Positions 8,492 to 17,941 of a stretch of 64,000 nt of DNA are shown piece by piece; the stretch's first letter is position 1, and the number at the start of each line of letters is the position of its first letter. The notes under the pieces were generated by a model. The model was given only the letters and a program-made list of their open reading frames with translations, had not been told where the DNA came from and searched no databases. Made by a program: the position numbers and the translations under genes. Source of the DNA: an uncultured Paracoccaceae bacterium (GTDB lineage: Bacteria; Pseudomonadota; Alphaproteobacteria; Rhodobacterales; Rhodobacteraceae); the NCBI GenBank assembly GCA_947503925.1, contig CANNFQ010000004.1, positions 1 to 64,000 of the forward strand, read 5' to 3'.

Positions 8492-9274
8492 CTATCGGCA
8501 AAAACCCCAACCGCGCGACTGCAGATGGAAATGATCAGCGTGCAGGCTGTTATAATCCGGTGACAAGGTCAGGTTAAACCAATCACAAGCCCCATCGCGC
8601 GCAGCGCGTAGAAATGCCGATTTCGCACTGTCCCCGCTCCAATCGTCAATCAAACGGATGCGCGTTCCATCTGCAAACCCGAACCCAGCGATATCGATTG
8701 CCTCCGCCGACGCATGGGTGCTCATCCTTGAAGAGGCGCCGGCTGATGTTCGCATGGTCCGGCAGCTGTAACTGCCGAAATGGTCAATGCGGGTCAGCGC
8801 GCTGCCCAAATGGGCGACGGCGGCCGGTTGCAGGCTGTGCGTTTCCCACATGGCCATACGCAGCGCGATGGCGCAGCGTGTCTCAACCGAGGCAAGGCGT
8901 GCATCACCAACCGAGGACAGGCTGACGCGGTTGCGAATATGGCATTGATCAGATGTGTTCAGATCGGGCAGTTGCTGCAACACTGCAAATCCTGCCAGTG
9001 CAGCCTGACAGGCCAGCGGGTTTGCCGTGGCGCGATTAAGCTTCCAAGAGGTGATCGGTGTCACAGGATCATTGACGCGCAGGGGCATGGTTGGGTTCCA
9101 CGCGACAGGCAGCGGCGTGTCCGGATGGCGCAGCAACTGGTATCCACCGACGGCCACCAACCCTGTAAAAAGCAGCGTGGCCGCCCCTTGCACCAAGGGA
9201 CGGCCGCGCGATTTCGTCTGCTGTTTCTTCTTTGCGGCGTCTTGCGCCATGGCCTGACGTTTGGCGTGCCGCAT
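8492..9274 (-). CDS. Extensin-like C-terminal domain protein
   Basis: The 260-aa protein has a basic N-terminus, a membrane anchor (ATLLFTGLVAVGGYQLL, about residues 32-48) and a domain with cysteines at CQAAL, CHIRN, RCAIAL and the terminal GFCR. The STHASAEAIDIAGF segment and the HADHFHLQ motif near the end are typical of the bacterial extensin-like family. Those motifs resemble D-Ala-D-Ala peptidase-type zinc sites (HxxxxxxD and HxDHFH), so a cell-wall role is plausible but unproven. The gene begins five bases after the ahcY stop, so it may be cotranscribed with it. Confidence 0.8.
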   Translation of the reverse strand: MRHAKRQAMAQDAAKKKQQTKSRGRPLVQGAATLLFTGLVAVGGYQLLRHPDTPLPVAWNPTMPLRVNDPVTPITSWKLNRATANPLACQAALAGFAVLQQLPDLNTSDQCHIRNRVSLSSVGDARLASVETRCAIALRMAMWETHSLQPAAVAHLGSALTRIDHFGSYSCRTMRTSAGASSRMSTHASAEAIDIAGFGFADGTRIRLIDDWSGDSAKSAFLRAARDGACDWFNLTLSPDYNSLHADHFHLQSRGWGFCR

Positions 9275-9279
9275 GAAGG

Positions 9280-10668
9280 TCAGTAACGGTAGTGTTCAGG
9301 CTTGAACGGCCCGTCCACGGTCACACCGATATAGTCGGCCTGTTCTTTCTTCAGCTCGGTCAGCTTCACGCCGATCCGGGCCAGATGCAGGCGGGCGACC
9401 TTTTCATCCAGATGCTTGGGCAGGATATGCACGCCGATTTCGTAGTTGCTGCCATTGTTCCACAGCTCCATCTGCGCCAGCACCTGATTGGTGAAGGATG
9501 CAGACATCACAAACGACGGGTGGCCCGTGGCATTGCCCAGGTTCAACAGGCGGCCTTCGGACAACAGGATCAGGCGATTGCCTGACGGCATCTCGATCAT
9601 GTCGACCTGTTCTTTGATGTTGGTCCATTTGTGGTTTTTCAGGGCGGCGACCTGAATTTCATTATCGAAATGGCCGATATTACCGACGATCGCCATATCC
9701 TTCATCTCGCGCATATGCTCGATTCGGATGACATCCTTGTTGCCTGTGGTGGTGATAAAGACGTCAGCGCTGTCCAGCACATCCTCCAGCACGACAACCT
9801 CAAACCCGTCCATAGCTGCCTGCAAGGCGCAGATCGGGTCAACTTCGGTCACTTTCACACGTGCACCGGCGCCAGCCAGCGATGCAGCCGAACCTTTGCC
9901 CACATCGCCATATCCGCACACAACTGCGACCTTACCGGCCATCATCGTGTCGGTGGCGCGGCGAATACCGTCGACCAGCGACTCCTTACAGCCGTATTTA
10001 TTGTCGAATTTCGACTTGGTCACACTATCGTTCACATTGATCGCAGGGAATGGCAACTGGCCATTCTTGTGCAGATCATAAAGGCGATGCACGCCTGTTG
10101 TTGTTTCCTCGGATACGCCCTTGATCTGGTCGCGCATCTTGGTGAACCAGCCAGGGCTTGCCGCCATCCGCTTCTTGATCTGGGCTTTGATGACCTCTTC
10201 CTCTTCCGAGGTAGGAACCGCCAAAATGCCCTCGCCCGCTTCCATCCGTGCACCAAACAAGATGTAGAGCGTCGCGTCGCCGCCATCGTCCAGAATCATG
10301 TTCGGGCCGTCCGGGAACATGAAGGATTTGTCGAGGTAGTCCCAATGCTCTTCCAAGCTTTGGCCTTTGACCGCAAAAACTGGCGTGCCACCGGCGGCAA
10401 TGGCTGCCGCGGCGTGGTCTTGCGTTGAAAAGATGTTGCAGGATGCCCAGCGTACATCGGCACCCAGTTCAACCAGCGTTTCGATCAGGACAGCGGTTTG
10501 GATCGTCATATGAAGCGAACCAACGATGCGGGCGCCTTTCAGCGGTTTGCTTTCGCTGTATTCTTCGCGCAGGGACATCAGGCCCGGCATTTCGGTTTCC
10601 GCGATGTCCAGCTCCTTGCGGCCGAACGCGGCGAGTTCGATATCCTTGACGGCATAATCTTTTGGCAT
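9280..10668 (-). CDS. ahcY: Adenosylhomocysteinase
   Basis: Start taken as ATG 10666-10668 ([19 protein letters not shown]) with AGGAGAT upstream, giving 462 aa; the ORF-track start adds 13 residues without support. The enzyme splits S-adenosylhomocysteine into adenosine and homocysteine to keep methylation going. The NAD site [13 protein letters not shown], the [13 protein letters not shown] region and the invariant C-terminus [11 protein letters not shown] are all present. No SAH-riboswitch-like structure could be recognised in the 109-bp gap to the divergent HD gene. Confidence 0.97.
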   Translation of the reverse strand: MPKDYAVKDIELAAFGRKELDIAETEMPGLMSLREEYSESKPLKGARIVGSLHMTIQTAVLIETLVELGADVRWASCNIFSTQDHAAAAIAAGGTPVFAVKGQSLEEHWDYLDKSFMFPDGPNMILDDGGDATLYILFGARMEAGEGILAVPTSEEEEVIKAQIKKRMAASPGWFTKMRDQIKGVSEETTTGVHRLYDLHKNGQLPFPAINVNDSVTKSKFDNKYGCKESLVDGIRRATDTMMAGKVAVVCGYGDVGKGSAASLAGAGARVKVTEVDPICALQAAMDGFEVVVLEDVLDSADVFITTTGNKDVIRIEHMREMKDMAIVGNIGHFDNEIQVAALKNHKWTNIKEQVDMIEMPSGNRLILLSEGRLLNLGNATGHPSFVMSASFTNQVLAQMELWNNGSNYEIGVHILPKHLDEKVARLHLARIGVKLTELKKEQADYIGVTVDGPFKPEHYRY

Positions 10669-10777
10669 TGGAATAATCTCCTGAATTCTGTTGCGGCCCC
10701 ATAACATTGCACTTGTCTTGCCACAATCCGCTTGCTCGTATTAATTGGAATGCTCAAGAATGATTTAAGGCGGCAAA

Positions 10778-11368
10778 ATGAAGCAACCACGGGCATGGCA
10801 ACGGATGTTGTCGGGACGCAGGCTTGATCTGCTTGATCCAACACCGGTGGATATCGAGATTGCCGATATCGCCCACGGGCTGGCGTTTGTGGCGCGCTGG
10901 AACGGGCAAACGAAGGGCGATTTTGCTTATTCGGTGGCCGAACATTCCCTGTTAGTGGTGGATATCTTTGCCCGATTGCACCCCAAGGCACCGGCCAAAT
11001 GGCAGCTGGCCGCCCTGCTACATGATGCGCCCGAATACGTGATTGGTGACATGATCAGCCCGGTCAAGGCAGCGGTGGGTTCCGGATATGGCGCGTTGGA
11101 TGACCGGTTAACGGCGGCAATCCACCTACGCTTTGGCTTGCCTGCTCAGATCCCTGCGACCATTAAACGCCAGATAAAAAAGGCTGATAAGGTCTCTGCC
11201 TGGCTGGAGGCGGTGCAGATTGCCGGCTTCACCAAAGCCGAGGCTGACAAATTCTTTGGCAAACATGACACAGCGCTGTGCCAATCCCTGACCATCCGCC
11301 TGCGCCCGCCAACAGAGGTGCGCGATGAATTCACCCGCACCCACGCCAAACTGATGGAGGCCTTATGA
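10778..11368 (+). CDS. HD-domain (YfbR-like) nucleotidase
   Basis: The 196-aa protein has an HD phosphohydrolase core: EHSLLVV (first His), LLHDAPEYVIGDMISPVK (HD pair) and a downstream KADKVSAW aspartate. The layout matches YfbR-like 5'-deoxynucleotidases. Substrate cannot be fixed from sequence. It overlaps the GNAT gene by four bases (ATGA), so the two are probably translated together. It is divergent from ahcY. Confidence 0.82.
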   Translation: MKQPRAWQRMLSGRRLDLLDPTPVDIEIADIAHGLAFVARWNGQTKGDFAYSVAEHSLLVVDIFARLHPKAPAKWQLAALLHDAPEYVIGDMISPVKAAVGSGYGALDDRLTAAIHLRFGLPAQIPATIKRQIKKADKVSAWLEAVQIAGFTKAEADKFFGKHDTALCQSLTIRLRPPTEVRDEFTRTHAKLMEAL

Positions 11369-11856
11369 TCATCCGGCCAGCGACCTTGCACGATGCGCCC
11401 GATATGGTCGCGGTATTGAACCCGATCATCGTGGCAGGCGGTACAACCGCGCATCAGCGTCCGTTCGAAGTGGAGCGGATACAAAGCCACTATATCGCGC
11501 CCAAGAGAAAAGTCAGTTGCATGGTGGCGGAGGACGCAGGCCGGGTGATTGGTTTTCAATCATTGAACTGGCCACAGGATAATGATGACAGTGTCCCCGG
11601 CGGGTGGGCCATCATCGCCAGTTTCGTCGCCCCGGACGCGGCGGGCAAAGGGGTTGGCCCACAACTTTTCGATGCAACCAAGGCAACCGCCCGTGCCGCA
11701 GGCGTGCAGGTGATTGATGCCACGATCCGGGCCGATAATGTGCCCGGCTTGCGCTACTATAGCGGGTTGGGATTTGTGGATTACGACCTGCTTGAAGATG
11801 TGCCGCTTAGCGACGGGTCATTGGTGGACCGGGTCCGCAAAAGATATGATTTGTAA
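11365..11856 (+). CDS. GNAT family N-acetyltransferase
   Basis: The 163-aa protein carries the acetyl-CoA-binding motif A region WAIIASFVAPDAAGKGVGPQLFDA with the A-x-G-K-G-x-G pyrophosphate loop. The layout IRPATLHDAPDMVAVLNP at the start resembles phosphinothricin-acetyltransferase-like GNATs. Substrate unknown. It overlaps the HD gene and stops six bases before the LysR gene. Confidence 0.85.
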   Translation: MIIRPATLHDAPDMVAVLNPIIVAGGTTAHQRPFEVERIQSHYIAPKRKVSCMVAEDAGRVIGFQSLNWPQDNDDSVPGGWAIIASFVAPDAAGKGVGPQLFDATKATARAAGVQVIDATIRADNVPGLRYYSGLGFVDYDLLEDVPLSDGSLVDRVRKRYDL

Positions 11857-11862
11857 GCATCG

Positions 11863-12777
11863 ATGATTGGCAATGCGTTCAACCTCAAACAGCTGGAAGC
11901 ATTGGTCTGGGTGGCCGATCTGGGCAGTTTCCGCAAAGCCGCGCAGCATCTGAACACCAGCCAGCCCAATATCTCTGCCCGGATTGCCGCACTGGAATCG
12001 TCGCTGAACGTCACGCTGATGCAGCGCGACAGTGGAACGATCCGGCTAACCGAAAAGGGGCAGGAAATCCTGCTCGCCGCGCGGCAGGTCTTGCGCGATG
12101 CGGAAAGCCTGGTTGAGGTCGCGGACAGGCGCGACCTGATCGATGACAGGCTGCGACTGGGTGTCACCGAACTTGTCGCCTGCACGTGGCTGCATTCCTA
12201 TTTACGGGCGATCAAGCAGGCCTATCCCGGCATCGTCGTGGAATTGACAGTCGATTTGTCCCGCAACCTTGATAAGGAACTCAGCAGCGGCGCGCTTGAC
12301 CTGACGATCCAGACCGCTCCTTTTGGGGTGATCGCCAGCGGTGTGGTTGAGCTGGGCGTGTTTGAATATGTCTGGGTTGGGACCCCGGCAAAGTTATTTG
12401 ATTTGCCAGACAAACCGGGGCTACAGCACCTGCTGCCACTGACCATTCTGACCCATGCCCGTCACACACAAGCCTATAATGAATTGATCCAATGGGCAGA
12501 CGCCAACACCCTGTCAACCGCCCGCATCGCGCCATCCAGTAGCATGGCGTCCTGCGTACAGATGGCAGCTGATGGGTTGGGGGTTGCGCTCTTGCCCCGC
12601 GCATTGGTTGAGAAGGAAGTGGCAACGGGTGTTTTGGACCTCGCACGGGTTGACTGGCACCCGTCTCCACTCCGCTTTGCCGCGCGGTATCATGCTGAAC
12701 GTGCGGCGCACTACGTGGCAGAACTTGCCGATCAGGCGAAGGATGTCGTGGACAAATACCGGGCCAGCGGGCGATAG
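11863..12777 (+). CDS. LysR-family transcriptional regulator
   Basis: The 304-aa length is normal for LysR proteins. The N-terminal winged HTH is clear (LEALVWVADLGSFRKAAQHLNTSQPNISARIAALE), followed by the substrate-binding domain. It is transcribed in the same direction as, and 90 bp upstream of, the hydantoinase operon starting at 12868. It is therefore the likely regulator of that operon, although LysR genes are more often divergent from their targets. Confidence 0.88.
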   Translation: MIGNAFNLKQLEALVWVADLGSFRKAAQHLNTSQPNISARIAALESSLNVTLMQRDSGTIRLTEKGQEILLAARQVLRDAESLVEVADRRDLIDDRLRLGVTELVACTWLHSYLRAIKQAYPGIVVELTVDLSRNLDKELSSGALDLTIQTAPFGVIASGVVELGVFEYVWVGTPAKLFDLPDKPGLQHLLPLTILTHARHTQAYNELIQWADANTLSTARIAPSSSMASCVQMAADGLGVALLPRALVEKEVATGVLDLARVDWHPSPLRFAARYHAERAAHYVAELADQAKDVVDKYRASGR

Positions 12778-12867
12778 CAAAAGGTGATCGCTCATATTGA
12801 AAACAATTATTTGCAGCTATCATCATAACACGGCAAACTCCGCCAATCTTTCTTTTAGGTGGACCCG

Positions 12868-14952
12868 ATGAAATCTCAGGCAATCAGACTTGGCGTCGAT
12901 ATCGGCGGAACCTTTACCGATGTGGTGCTTGAAACGGACGAGGCATCGTTTTCCACCAAGGTGCTGACAACCTATAGCGCCCCGGAAGATGCGATTATTG
13001 ATGGGATGCACCAGGTCTGCGCCGATGCCGGGATCACGCCTGCGCAGATTGGCCAGATCATCCACGGCACCACATTGGCCACCAACGCGCTGATCGAACG
13101 GCGCGGGGCAAAGACCGCCCTGATCACCACCCAGGGCTTTCGCGATGTTATCGAAATGCGCACCGAAAGCCGGTTTGAACAATATGATCTGAACCTTAGT
13201 CTGCCCGAGCCGCTTCTGCCCCGGCAAATGCGCTACACCGTGGCCGAAAGGGTGGATGCCAAGGGCAATGTGCTGATCCCGCTGGATCGGGCAGAGGTTG
13301 AAGCCGTCGTCGATCAGATCGCGACCGCCGGTTACACCAGTGTCGCCATCGGCCTGATCCATGCCTATCTGAACGACGCCCATGAGGTGATGATCCGGGA
13401 CGTGCTGACCGAAAAACTGCCCGATATGATGGTGTCACTCTCCTCCGAAGTTTCTCCGCAGATGCGCGAATATGAGCGGTTCAACACGGTTGTGGCGAAC
13501 GCCTATATCAAACCCCTGATGAAATCCTATCTGGGGCGGCTGGAAGGGCGGCTGCGGGATGAGGGGGTGACCTGCAAAATCTTCCTGATGCATTCGGGTG
13601 GCGGGATCATCTCAATCGAAAGTGCGGCGGAATTCCCGGTGCGGCTGGTTGAATCCGGGCCAGCCGGTGGTGCGGTTTTTGCGGCAAATATCGCCGCTCG
13701 CTACGGCCTTGATAAGGTGCTGTCCTTCGACATGGGCGGCACCACTGCCAAAATCTGTTTGATCAAAAACCAGACCCCGAAAACATCCCGCGTGTTCGAG
13801 GTGGCCCGCACCTACCGGTTCAAGAAGGGGTCGGGCATGCCGATTTCGATCCCTGTAATCGACATGGTGGAAATCGGGGCCGGGGGTGGGTCACTGGCCC
13901 ATGTGGATGCGATGCGCCAGATCCGGGTTGGGCCGGAGAGTGCCGGATCGGAACCCGGGCCCGCCTGTTACGGCCGAGGCGGGGACAAGCCAGCGGTGAC
14001 AGATGCGGACCTTGTGCTGGGCAAGCTCGACCCGACCAATTTCGCTGGTGGATCGATCACGCTGGATAAATCCAACTCCGAAACAGCCCTTGCCACGGTG
14101 CTGGGTGATCCTTTGGAGATGGATGTGGCGACCTCTGCCTTTGGTCTGGCCGAGGTTGTGGATGAAAACATGGCCAACGCGGCCCGGGTCCACGCAGTAG
14201 AGAATGGTGAGGACCTATCCGACTACACCATGATCGCCTTTGGCGGCGCGGCCCCGCTCCATGCCGGGCGGCTTTGCGAAAAGCTGGGGGTGGAACGGCT
14301 GCTTGTTCCGCCGGGGGCGGGCGTTGGATCAGCCATCGGCTTCCTGCGCGCGCCATTCAGTTTTGAGGCGAACAGGTCCGTCTATATGAAGCTATCCGAT
14401 TTCGATGCGGATGAGATCAGGACATTGTTGGATGACCTGCAGCAAGAGGCGACAGGCTTCGTCAGGAATTGCGACGCGGACAGCCCGATCCTGTCCGAAT
14501 TCAAGGTCTATATGCGCTATACCGGGCAGGGTTGGGAAATTCCGATCAGTTTGACGGAGGATCAGGCCATGCAGCCTGATGCAGCGACTTTTCAGACCCG
14601 GTTTGAGGAGGATTACACAAAGCTTTTCGGGCGGCCCGTTGCGGGTATGGATATCGAAATCACGGTTTGGGCGGTCAATGCCACGACACCCCCAGAAAAG
14701 GTTGAGACGGTGACGCAGGTGGAGGTCCCGGGTCAGGCCCGGGACGGTAGCGGCCTCGTACGGGACCTGTTTGACCCGGCAGAGGCGAGCTATGTCACCG
14801 CAACCGTCCAACAGCGCGACCAGATGCAAACCGGTGAACAGATCAGCGGCCCGGCGATCATTACCGAAGATGAAACAACCATCATCGTGCCCAGCAGCCG
14901 CCAAGCCATGCGCCAGCCTGATGGTTGCATCGACGTGAAAGCGAAAGGTTAG
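12868..14952 (+). CDS. hyuA: Hydantoinase/oxoprolinase subunit A
   Basis: The ORF-track start is a GTG at 12859; ATG 12868 is preferred because TTAGGTGG lies just upstream. Length is 694 aa, normal for HyuA. The family performs ATP-dependent opening of cyclic amides (N-methylhydantoin, 5-oxoproline and analogues). The ATPase-type motifs LGVDIGGTFTDVV (N-terminus) and SFDMGGTTAKICL (near residue 290), the VEIGAGGGSLAHVD loop and the PGPACYGRGG segment are present. A palindromic repeat inserted in frame near residue 620 adds the residues VPGQARD. HyuB follows after 3 bp. The true substrate is unknown. Confidence 0.9.
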   Translation: MKSQAIRLGVDIGGTFTDVVLETDEASFSTKVLTTYSAPEDAIIDGMHQVCADAGITPAQIGQIIHGTTLATNALIERRGAKTALITTQGFRDVIEMRTESRFEQYDLNLSLPEPLLPRQMRYTVAERVDAKGNVLIPLDRAEVEAVVDQIATAGYTSVAIGLIHAYLNDAHEVMIRDVLTEKLPDMMVSLSSEVSPQMREYERFNTVVANAYIKPLMKSYLGRLEGRLRDEGVTCKIFLMHSGGGIISIESAAEFPVRLVESGPAGGAVFAANIAARYGLDKVLSFDMGGTTAKICLIKNQTPKTSRVFEVARTYRFKKGSGMPISIPVIDMVEIGAGGGSLAHVDAMRQIRVGPESAGSEPGPACYGRGGDKPAVTDADLVLGKLDPTNFAGGSITLDKSNSETALATVLGDPLEMDVATSAFGLAEVVDENMANAARVHAVENGEDLSDYTMIAFGGAAPLHAGRLCEKLGVERLLVPPGAGVGSAIGFLRAPFSFEANRSVYMKLSDFDADEIRTLLDDLQQEATGFVRNCDADSPILSEFKVYMRYTGQGWEIPISLTEDQAMQPDAATFQTRFEEDYTKLFGRPVAGMDIEITVWAVNATTPPEKVETVTQVEVPGQARDGSGLVRDLFDPAEASYVTATVQQRDQMQTGEQISGPAIITEDETTIIVPSSRQAMRQPDGCIDVKAKG
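14725..14745. repeat. Palindromic repeat inserted in frame in hyuA
   Basis: GTCCCGGG-TCAGG-CCCGGGAC is a perfect 8-bp stem with a 5-nt loop. It matches the GC-rich palindromes dispersed in alphaproteobacterial genomes, including copies inside coding regions. Translated here it reads VPGQARD, between two otherwise family-like segments of HyuA. Confidence 0.65.
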
Positions 14953-14955
14953 GTC

Positions 14956-16650
14956 ATGAACGTACAGTCCAATGTATCCTATCAGGTGATGTGGAACCGG
15001 CTGATTTCAGTGGTTGAGGAACAGGCGCAGGCACTGGTACGCACGGCCTTTTCGACTTCAGTCCGCGAGGCGGGCGATCTGTCTGCCGGGGTCTATGACG
15101 TCAAGGGGCAGATGCTTGCGCAGGCCGTAACCGGAACGCCTGGCCATGTGAACGCCATGGCGGATGCGGTCGCCCATTTCATCCGGCGGATCGGGCGGCA
15201 GAACATCTTTGAAGGTGACGTCTATATCACCAATGACCCTTGGGAAGGCACGGGCCATCTGCATGACATCACCATGGTCACCCCATCCTTCAAAAACGGC
15301 CTTCTGGTCGGCTTTTTCGCCTGCACGGCCCATGTCACAGATATAGGAGGGCGCGGGTTTGGGGCAGACGCGGCGAGCGTCTATGAAGAAGGCCTTTATC
15401 TGCCGATCATGAAATTCGCGGTGAGGGGCGAGGTTGATCAGACGCTTGTGCAAATCGTACGCGGCAATGTGCGCGAACCTGATCAGCTGATCGGCGATAT
15501 ATATGCGCTGGCGACCTGCAATGAAATTGGGCACCGCCGCCTGATCGACATGATGGATGAATTTGGGCTGGATGATCTGGGGGGGATCGCTGGCTTTATC
15601 CTCGACAATTCACGCCGCGCCACGTTGGAGCGGATCAAGGCATTGCCAAATGCCGAAGCTGATGGCGAAATGACGGTGGACGGGTTTGATACGCCGATCA
15701 CGCTACGCGTCAAACTCTCGGTGCAGGATGATCGGATCGTCACCGATTTTGCGGGCACGTCCGGCGTGGACAGGAAGGGGATCAACTGCCCGCTTGTCTA
15801 TGCCAAGGCCTATGCATGTTACGCGCTGAAGGTCGCGATTGCTCCGGAAATTCCCAACAACGCGGCCTCTCTCGCCCCGTTTGAGGTGACGGCCCCCGAA
15901 AATACCATCGTCAACGCACCACATCCAGCGCCTGTGGCGCTGCGTCACGTCATCGGGCATCTGATCCCCGATACGGTTTATGACGCGTTCGACAAGATGA
16001 TGCCCGGGATCGTGCCAGCCGAAGGGGCCGGATGTCTGTGCAATTTTCAGGTCTCCCTACGCCCCGCCCCGGGACATCAGGGGGTACGGTCCGAGGTGCT
16101 GACCTTCAATTCCGGCGGCTCAGGTGCGCGGCCCAAACATGACGGGCTGAACGCAACGGCGTTTCCATCGGGGGTTATGACCATGCCGATTGAAGCAACC
16201 GAACAGGTCGGCCCGGTCATTATCTGGCGCAAGGAGTTGCGACCCGACTCTGGCGGTGCCGGGCAACAACGCGGCGGGTTGGGGCAGTATATGGAGGTGG
16301 GGGCCACCGACGGGTACGAATTCGATTTTCAGGCGATGTTCGACCGCGTTGATCATCCCGCACGCGGGCGACGCGGCGGCGACCAGGGGGCGCCGACGAC
16401 AATTGCGCAGGATGATGGCGCTGCGATGCGGGGCAAGGGCAAGCAATTCGTGCCCGCAGGGCGGAAGGTGATGCTCGGGTTTCCCGGTGGTGCAGGCTAT
16501 GGCAACCCGGAAGCGCGCGATCCTGCATCGGTCAAACGCGATCTGGCGCGAGGCTATATCACGTCGCAGACAGCCGCCGCCGATTATGGCATGACCGCAC
16601 AAGATATTGCGGCCGTGCAGGCCGCCGTAGAAGCGGGGGAGGATATTTGA
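14956..16650 (+). CDS. hyuB: Hydantoinase/oxoprolinase subunit B
   Basis: The 564-aa protein is a complete HyuB: SYQVMWNRLISVVEEQAQALVRTAFS at the N-terminus, the GDLSAGVYD segment, ITNDPWEGTGHLHDITMVTP (metal-site region) and FNSGGSGARPKHDGLNATAFPSG in the C-terminal half. HyuB is the obligate partner of HyuA in ATP-dependent cyclic-amide hydrolases. It starts 3 bp after hyuA and its TGA overlaps the ATG of the FAD-oxidase gene, so the three proteins are surely made from one transcript. Confidence 0.92.
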   Translation: MNVQSNVSYQVMWNRLISVVEEQAQALVRTAFSTSVREAGDLSAGVYDVKGQMLAQAVTGTPGHVNAMADAVAHFIRRIGRQNIFEGDVYITNDPWEGTGHLHDITMVTPSFKNGLLVGFFACTAHVTDIGGRGFGADAASVYEEGLYLPIMKFAVRGEVDQTLVQIVRGNVREPDQLIGDIYALATCNEIGHRRLIDMMDEFGLDDLGGIAGFILDNSRRATLERIKALPNAEADGEMTVDGFDTPITLRVKLSVQDDRIVTDFAGTSGVDRKGINCPLVYAKAYACYALKVAIAPEIPNNAASLAPFEVTAPENTIVNAPHPAPVALRHVIGHLIPDTVYDAFDKMMPGIVPAEGAGCLCNFQVSLRPAPGHQGVRSEVLTFNSGGSGARPKHDGLNATAFPSGVMTMPIEATEQVGPVIIWRKELRPDSGGAGQQRGGLGQYMEVGATDGYEFDFQAMFDRVDHPARGRRGGDQGAPTTIAQDDGAAMRGKGKQFVPAGRKVMLGFPGGAGYGNPEARDPASVKRDLARGYITSQTAAADYGMTAQDIAAVQAAVEAGEDI

Positions 16651-17861
16651 TGAACACACAAACACCGACCCATGACAGCTATGACGTGATCATCGTCGGC
16701 GGCGGAATCATGGGGGCGTCCACCGCGTGGTTCCTGACCGATAACCCCGATTTTGATGGGCGGGTGCTGGTTGTGGAACGGGACCCGACTTACGAATTCG
16801 CCTCAACCACCCACACCAATAGCTGTATGCGGCAGCAGTTTTCCGAAGAACTGAACGTGCGGATTTCGCAATTCGCGGCTGATTTTGTGAAAAACCTGCG
16901 CGATTATATGGGCGGGGATGACCGAGTGCCGGAGTTGGCGATCCGGCCGTTTGGTTACATGTATCTCGCTGATACGGACAGTTTCGCCAATGTCTTGCGC
17001 GAAAACATCAAAGTGCAGCACGCCGCTGGGGCCGCGACCGAGTTGATGACCCGGGATCAGATCAAGATGGCCTATCCGTTCTATAATGTCGACGATATCG
17101 TGCTGGGCTCTATCAACCGGGTTGACGAAGGATACTGGGACGGTGGCGCGGTCTTTGATTGGTGGCGGCGGCAATCGCGTGAGCGTGGGGTGGAATATCT
17201 GAGCAACGAAGTCATCGCGATGAACCGCAATGCGGCGGGCACAAAAGTGGAAAGCGTAATCCTGCAATCGGGTGAGGTGGTGGCTTGCGGGCAGGTTGTG
17301 AACGCCTCTGGTCCACGAGCCGTTCTGACGTCGCGCATGGCGGGGATTGAGATTCCGGTTGAGCCGCGCAAGCGGTATTCCTGGGTGTTTTCCGCGGAAA
17401 AACCACTGGATCGTGATCTGCCCCTGACCATTGATCCTTCGGGCGTTCATGTACGCGAAAATGGTGGCGGGACCTATCAGGCGGGTGGGCATCCCGACAT
17501 TGATCCGGCGGCAGATTACGATGATTTCGCCATGGATCACAGCCTGTGGGAAAATCACATCTGGCCCGTGCTGGCGACGCGCATTCCGCAGTTTGAGGCG
17601 ATCAAGGTACAGTCGGAATGGGTCGGGCATTATGCCTACAATACCTTTGATCACAACGCGATCATGGGGCCGCATGAGAAGGTCGAAAACTTCTTCTTTC
17701 TCAATGGCTTCTCGGGTCATGGATTGCAACAATCCCCCGCTATGGGACGCGGTACAGCCGAGATGCTGACCTATGGCGCATATCGCAGCCTCGACATGCG
17801 CCGCTTTCATTTCGACCGGATTACACAGAACCGGCAGATCATCGAGAAGGCCGTGATCTGA
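16650..17861 (+). CDS. FAD-dependent oxidoreductase (DAO family)
   Basis: Start ATG 16650 (the ORF track begins one codon earlier at a TTG), giving 403 aa. The N-terminal FAD site is YDVIIVGGGIMGASTAWFL, and the C-terminal NGFSGHGLQQSPAMGRGTAEML is typical of sarcosine oxidase/dimethylglycine dehydrogenase-like DAO proteins. It probably oxidises a secondary or tertiary amino acid. Its position right behind hyuAB suggests it acts on the N-substituted amino acid released by the hydrolase. Confidence 0.85.
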   Translation: MNTQTPTHDSYDVIIVGGGIMGASTAWFLTDNPDFDGRVLVVERDPTYEFASTTHTNSCMRQQFSEELNVRISQFAADFVKNLRDYMGGDDRVPELAIRPFGYMYLADTDSFANVLRENIKVQHAAGAATELMTRDQIKMAYPFYNVDDIVLGSINRVDEGYWDGGAVFDWWRRQSRERGVEYLSNEVIAMNRNAAGTKVESVILQSGEVVACGQVVNASGPRAVLTSRMAGIEIPVEPRKRYSWVFSAEKPLDRDLPLTIDPSGVHVRENGGGTYQAGGHPDIDPAADYDDFAMDHSLWENHIWPVLATRIPQFEAIKVQSEWVGHYAYNTFDHNAIMGPHEKVENFFFLNGFSGHGLQQSPAMGRGTAEMLTYGAYRSLDMRRFHFDRITQNRQIIEKAVI

Positions 17862-17941
17862 TGGATAAATGCTGTGGTTTCACCACTGATGACACGCAAA
17901 CTTTCTGACCCGTCACCGACGGAAGTCAAAGGAGAACTGAC

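Noticed and set aside
9631-10428. 265-aa plus-strand ORF inside ahcY
   Set aside because: Antisense shadow of a highly conserved gene; cysteine/histidine-rich composition typical of shadows.
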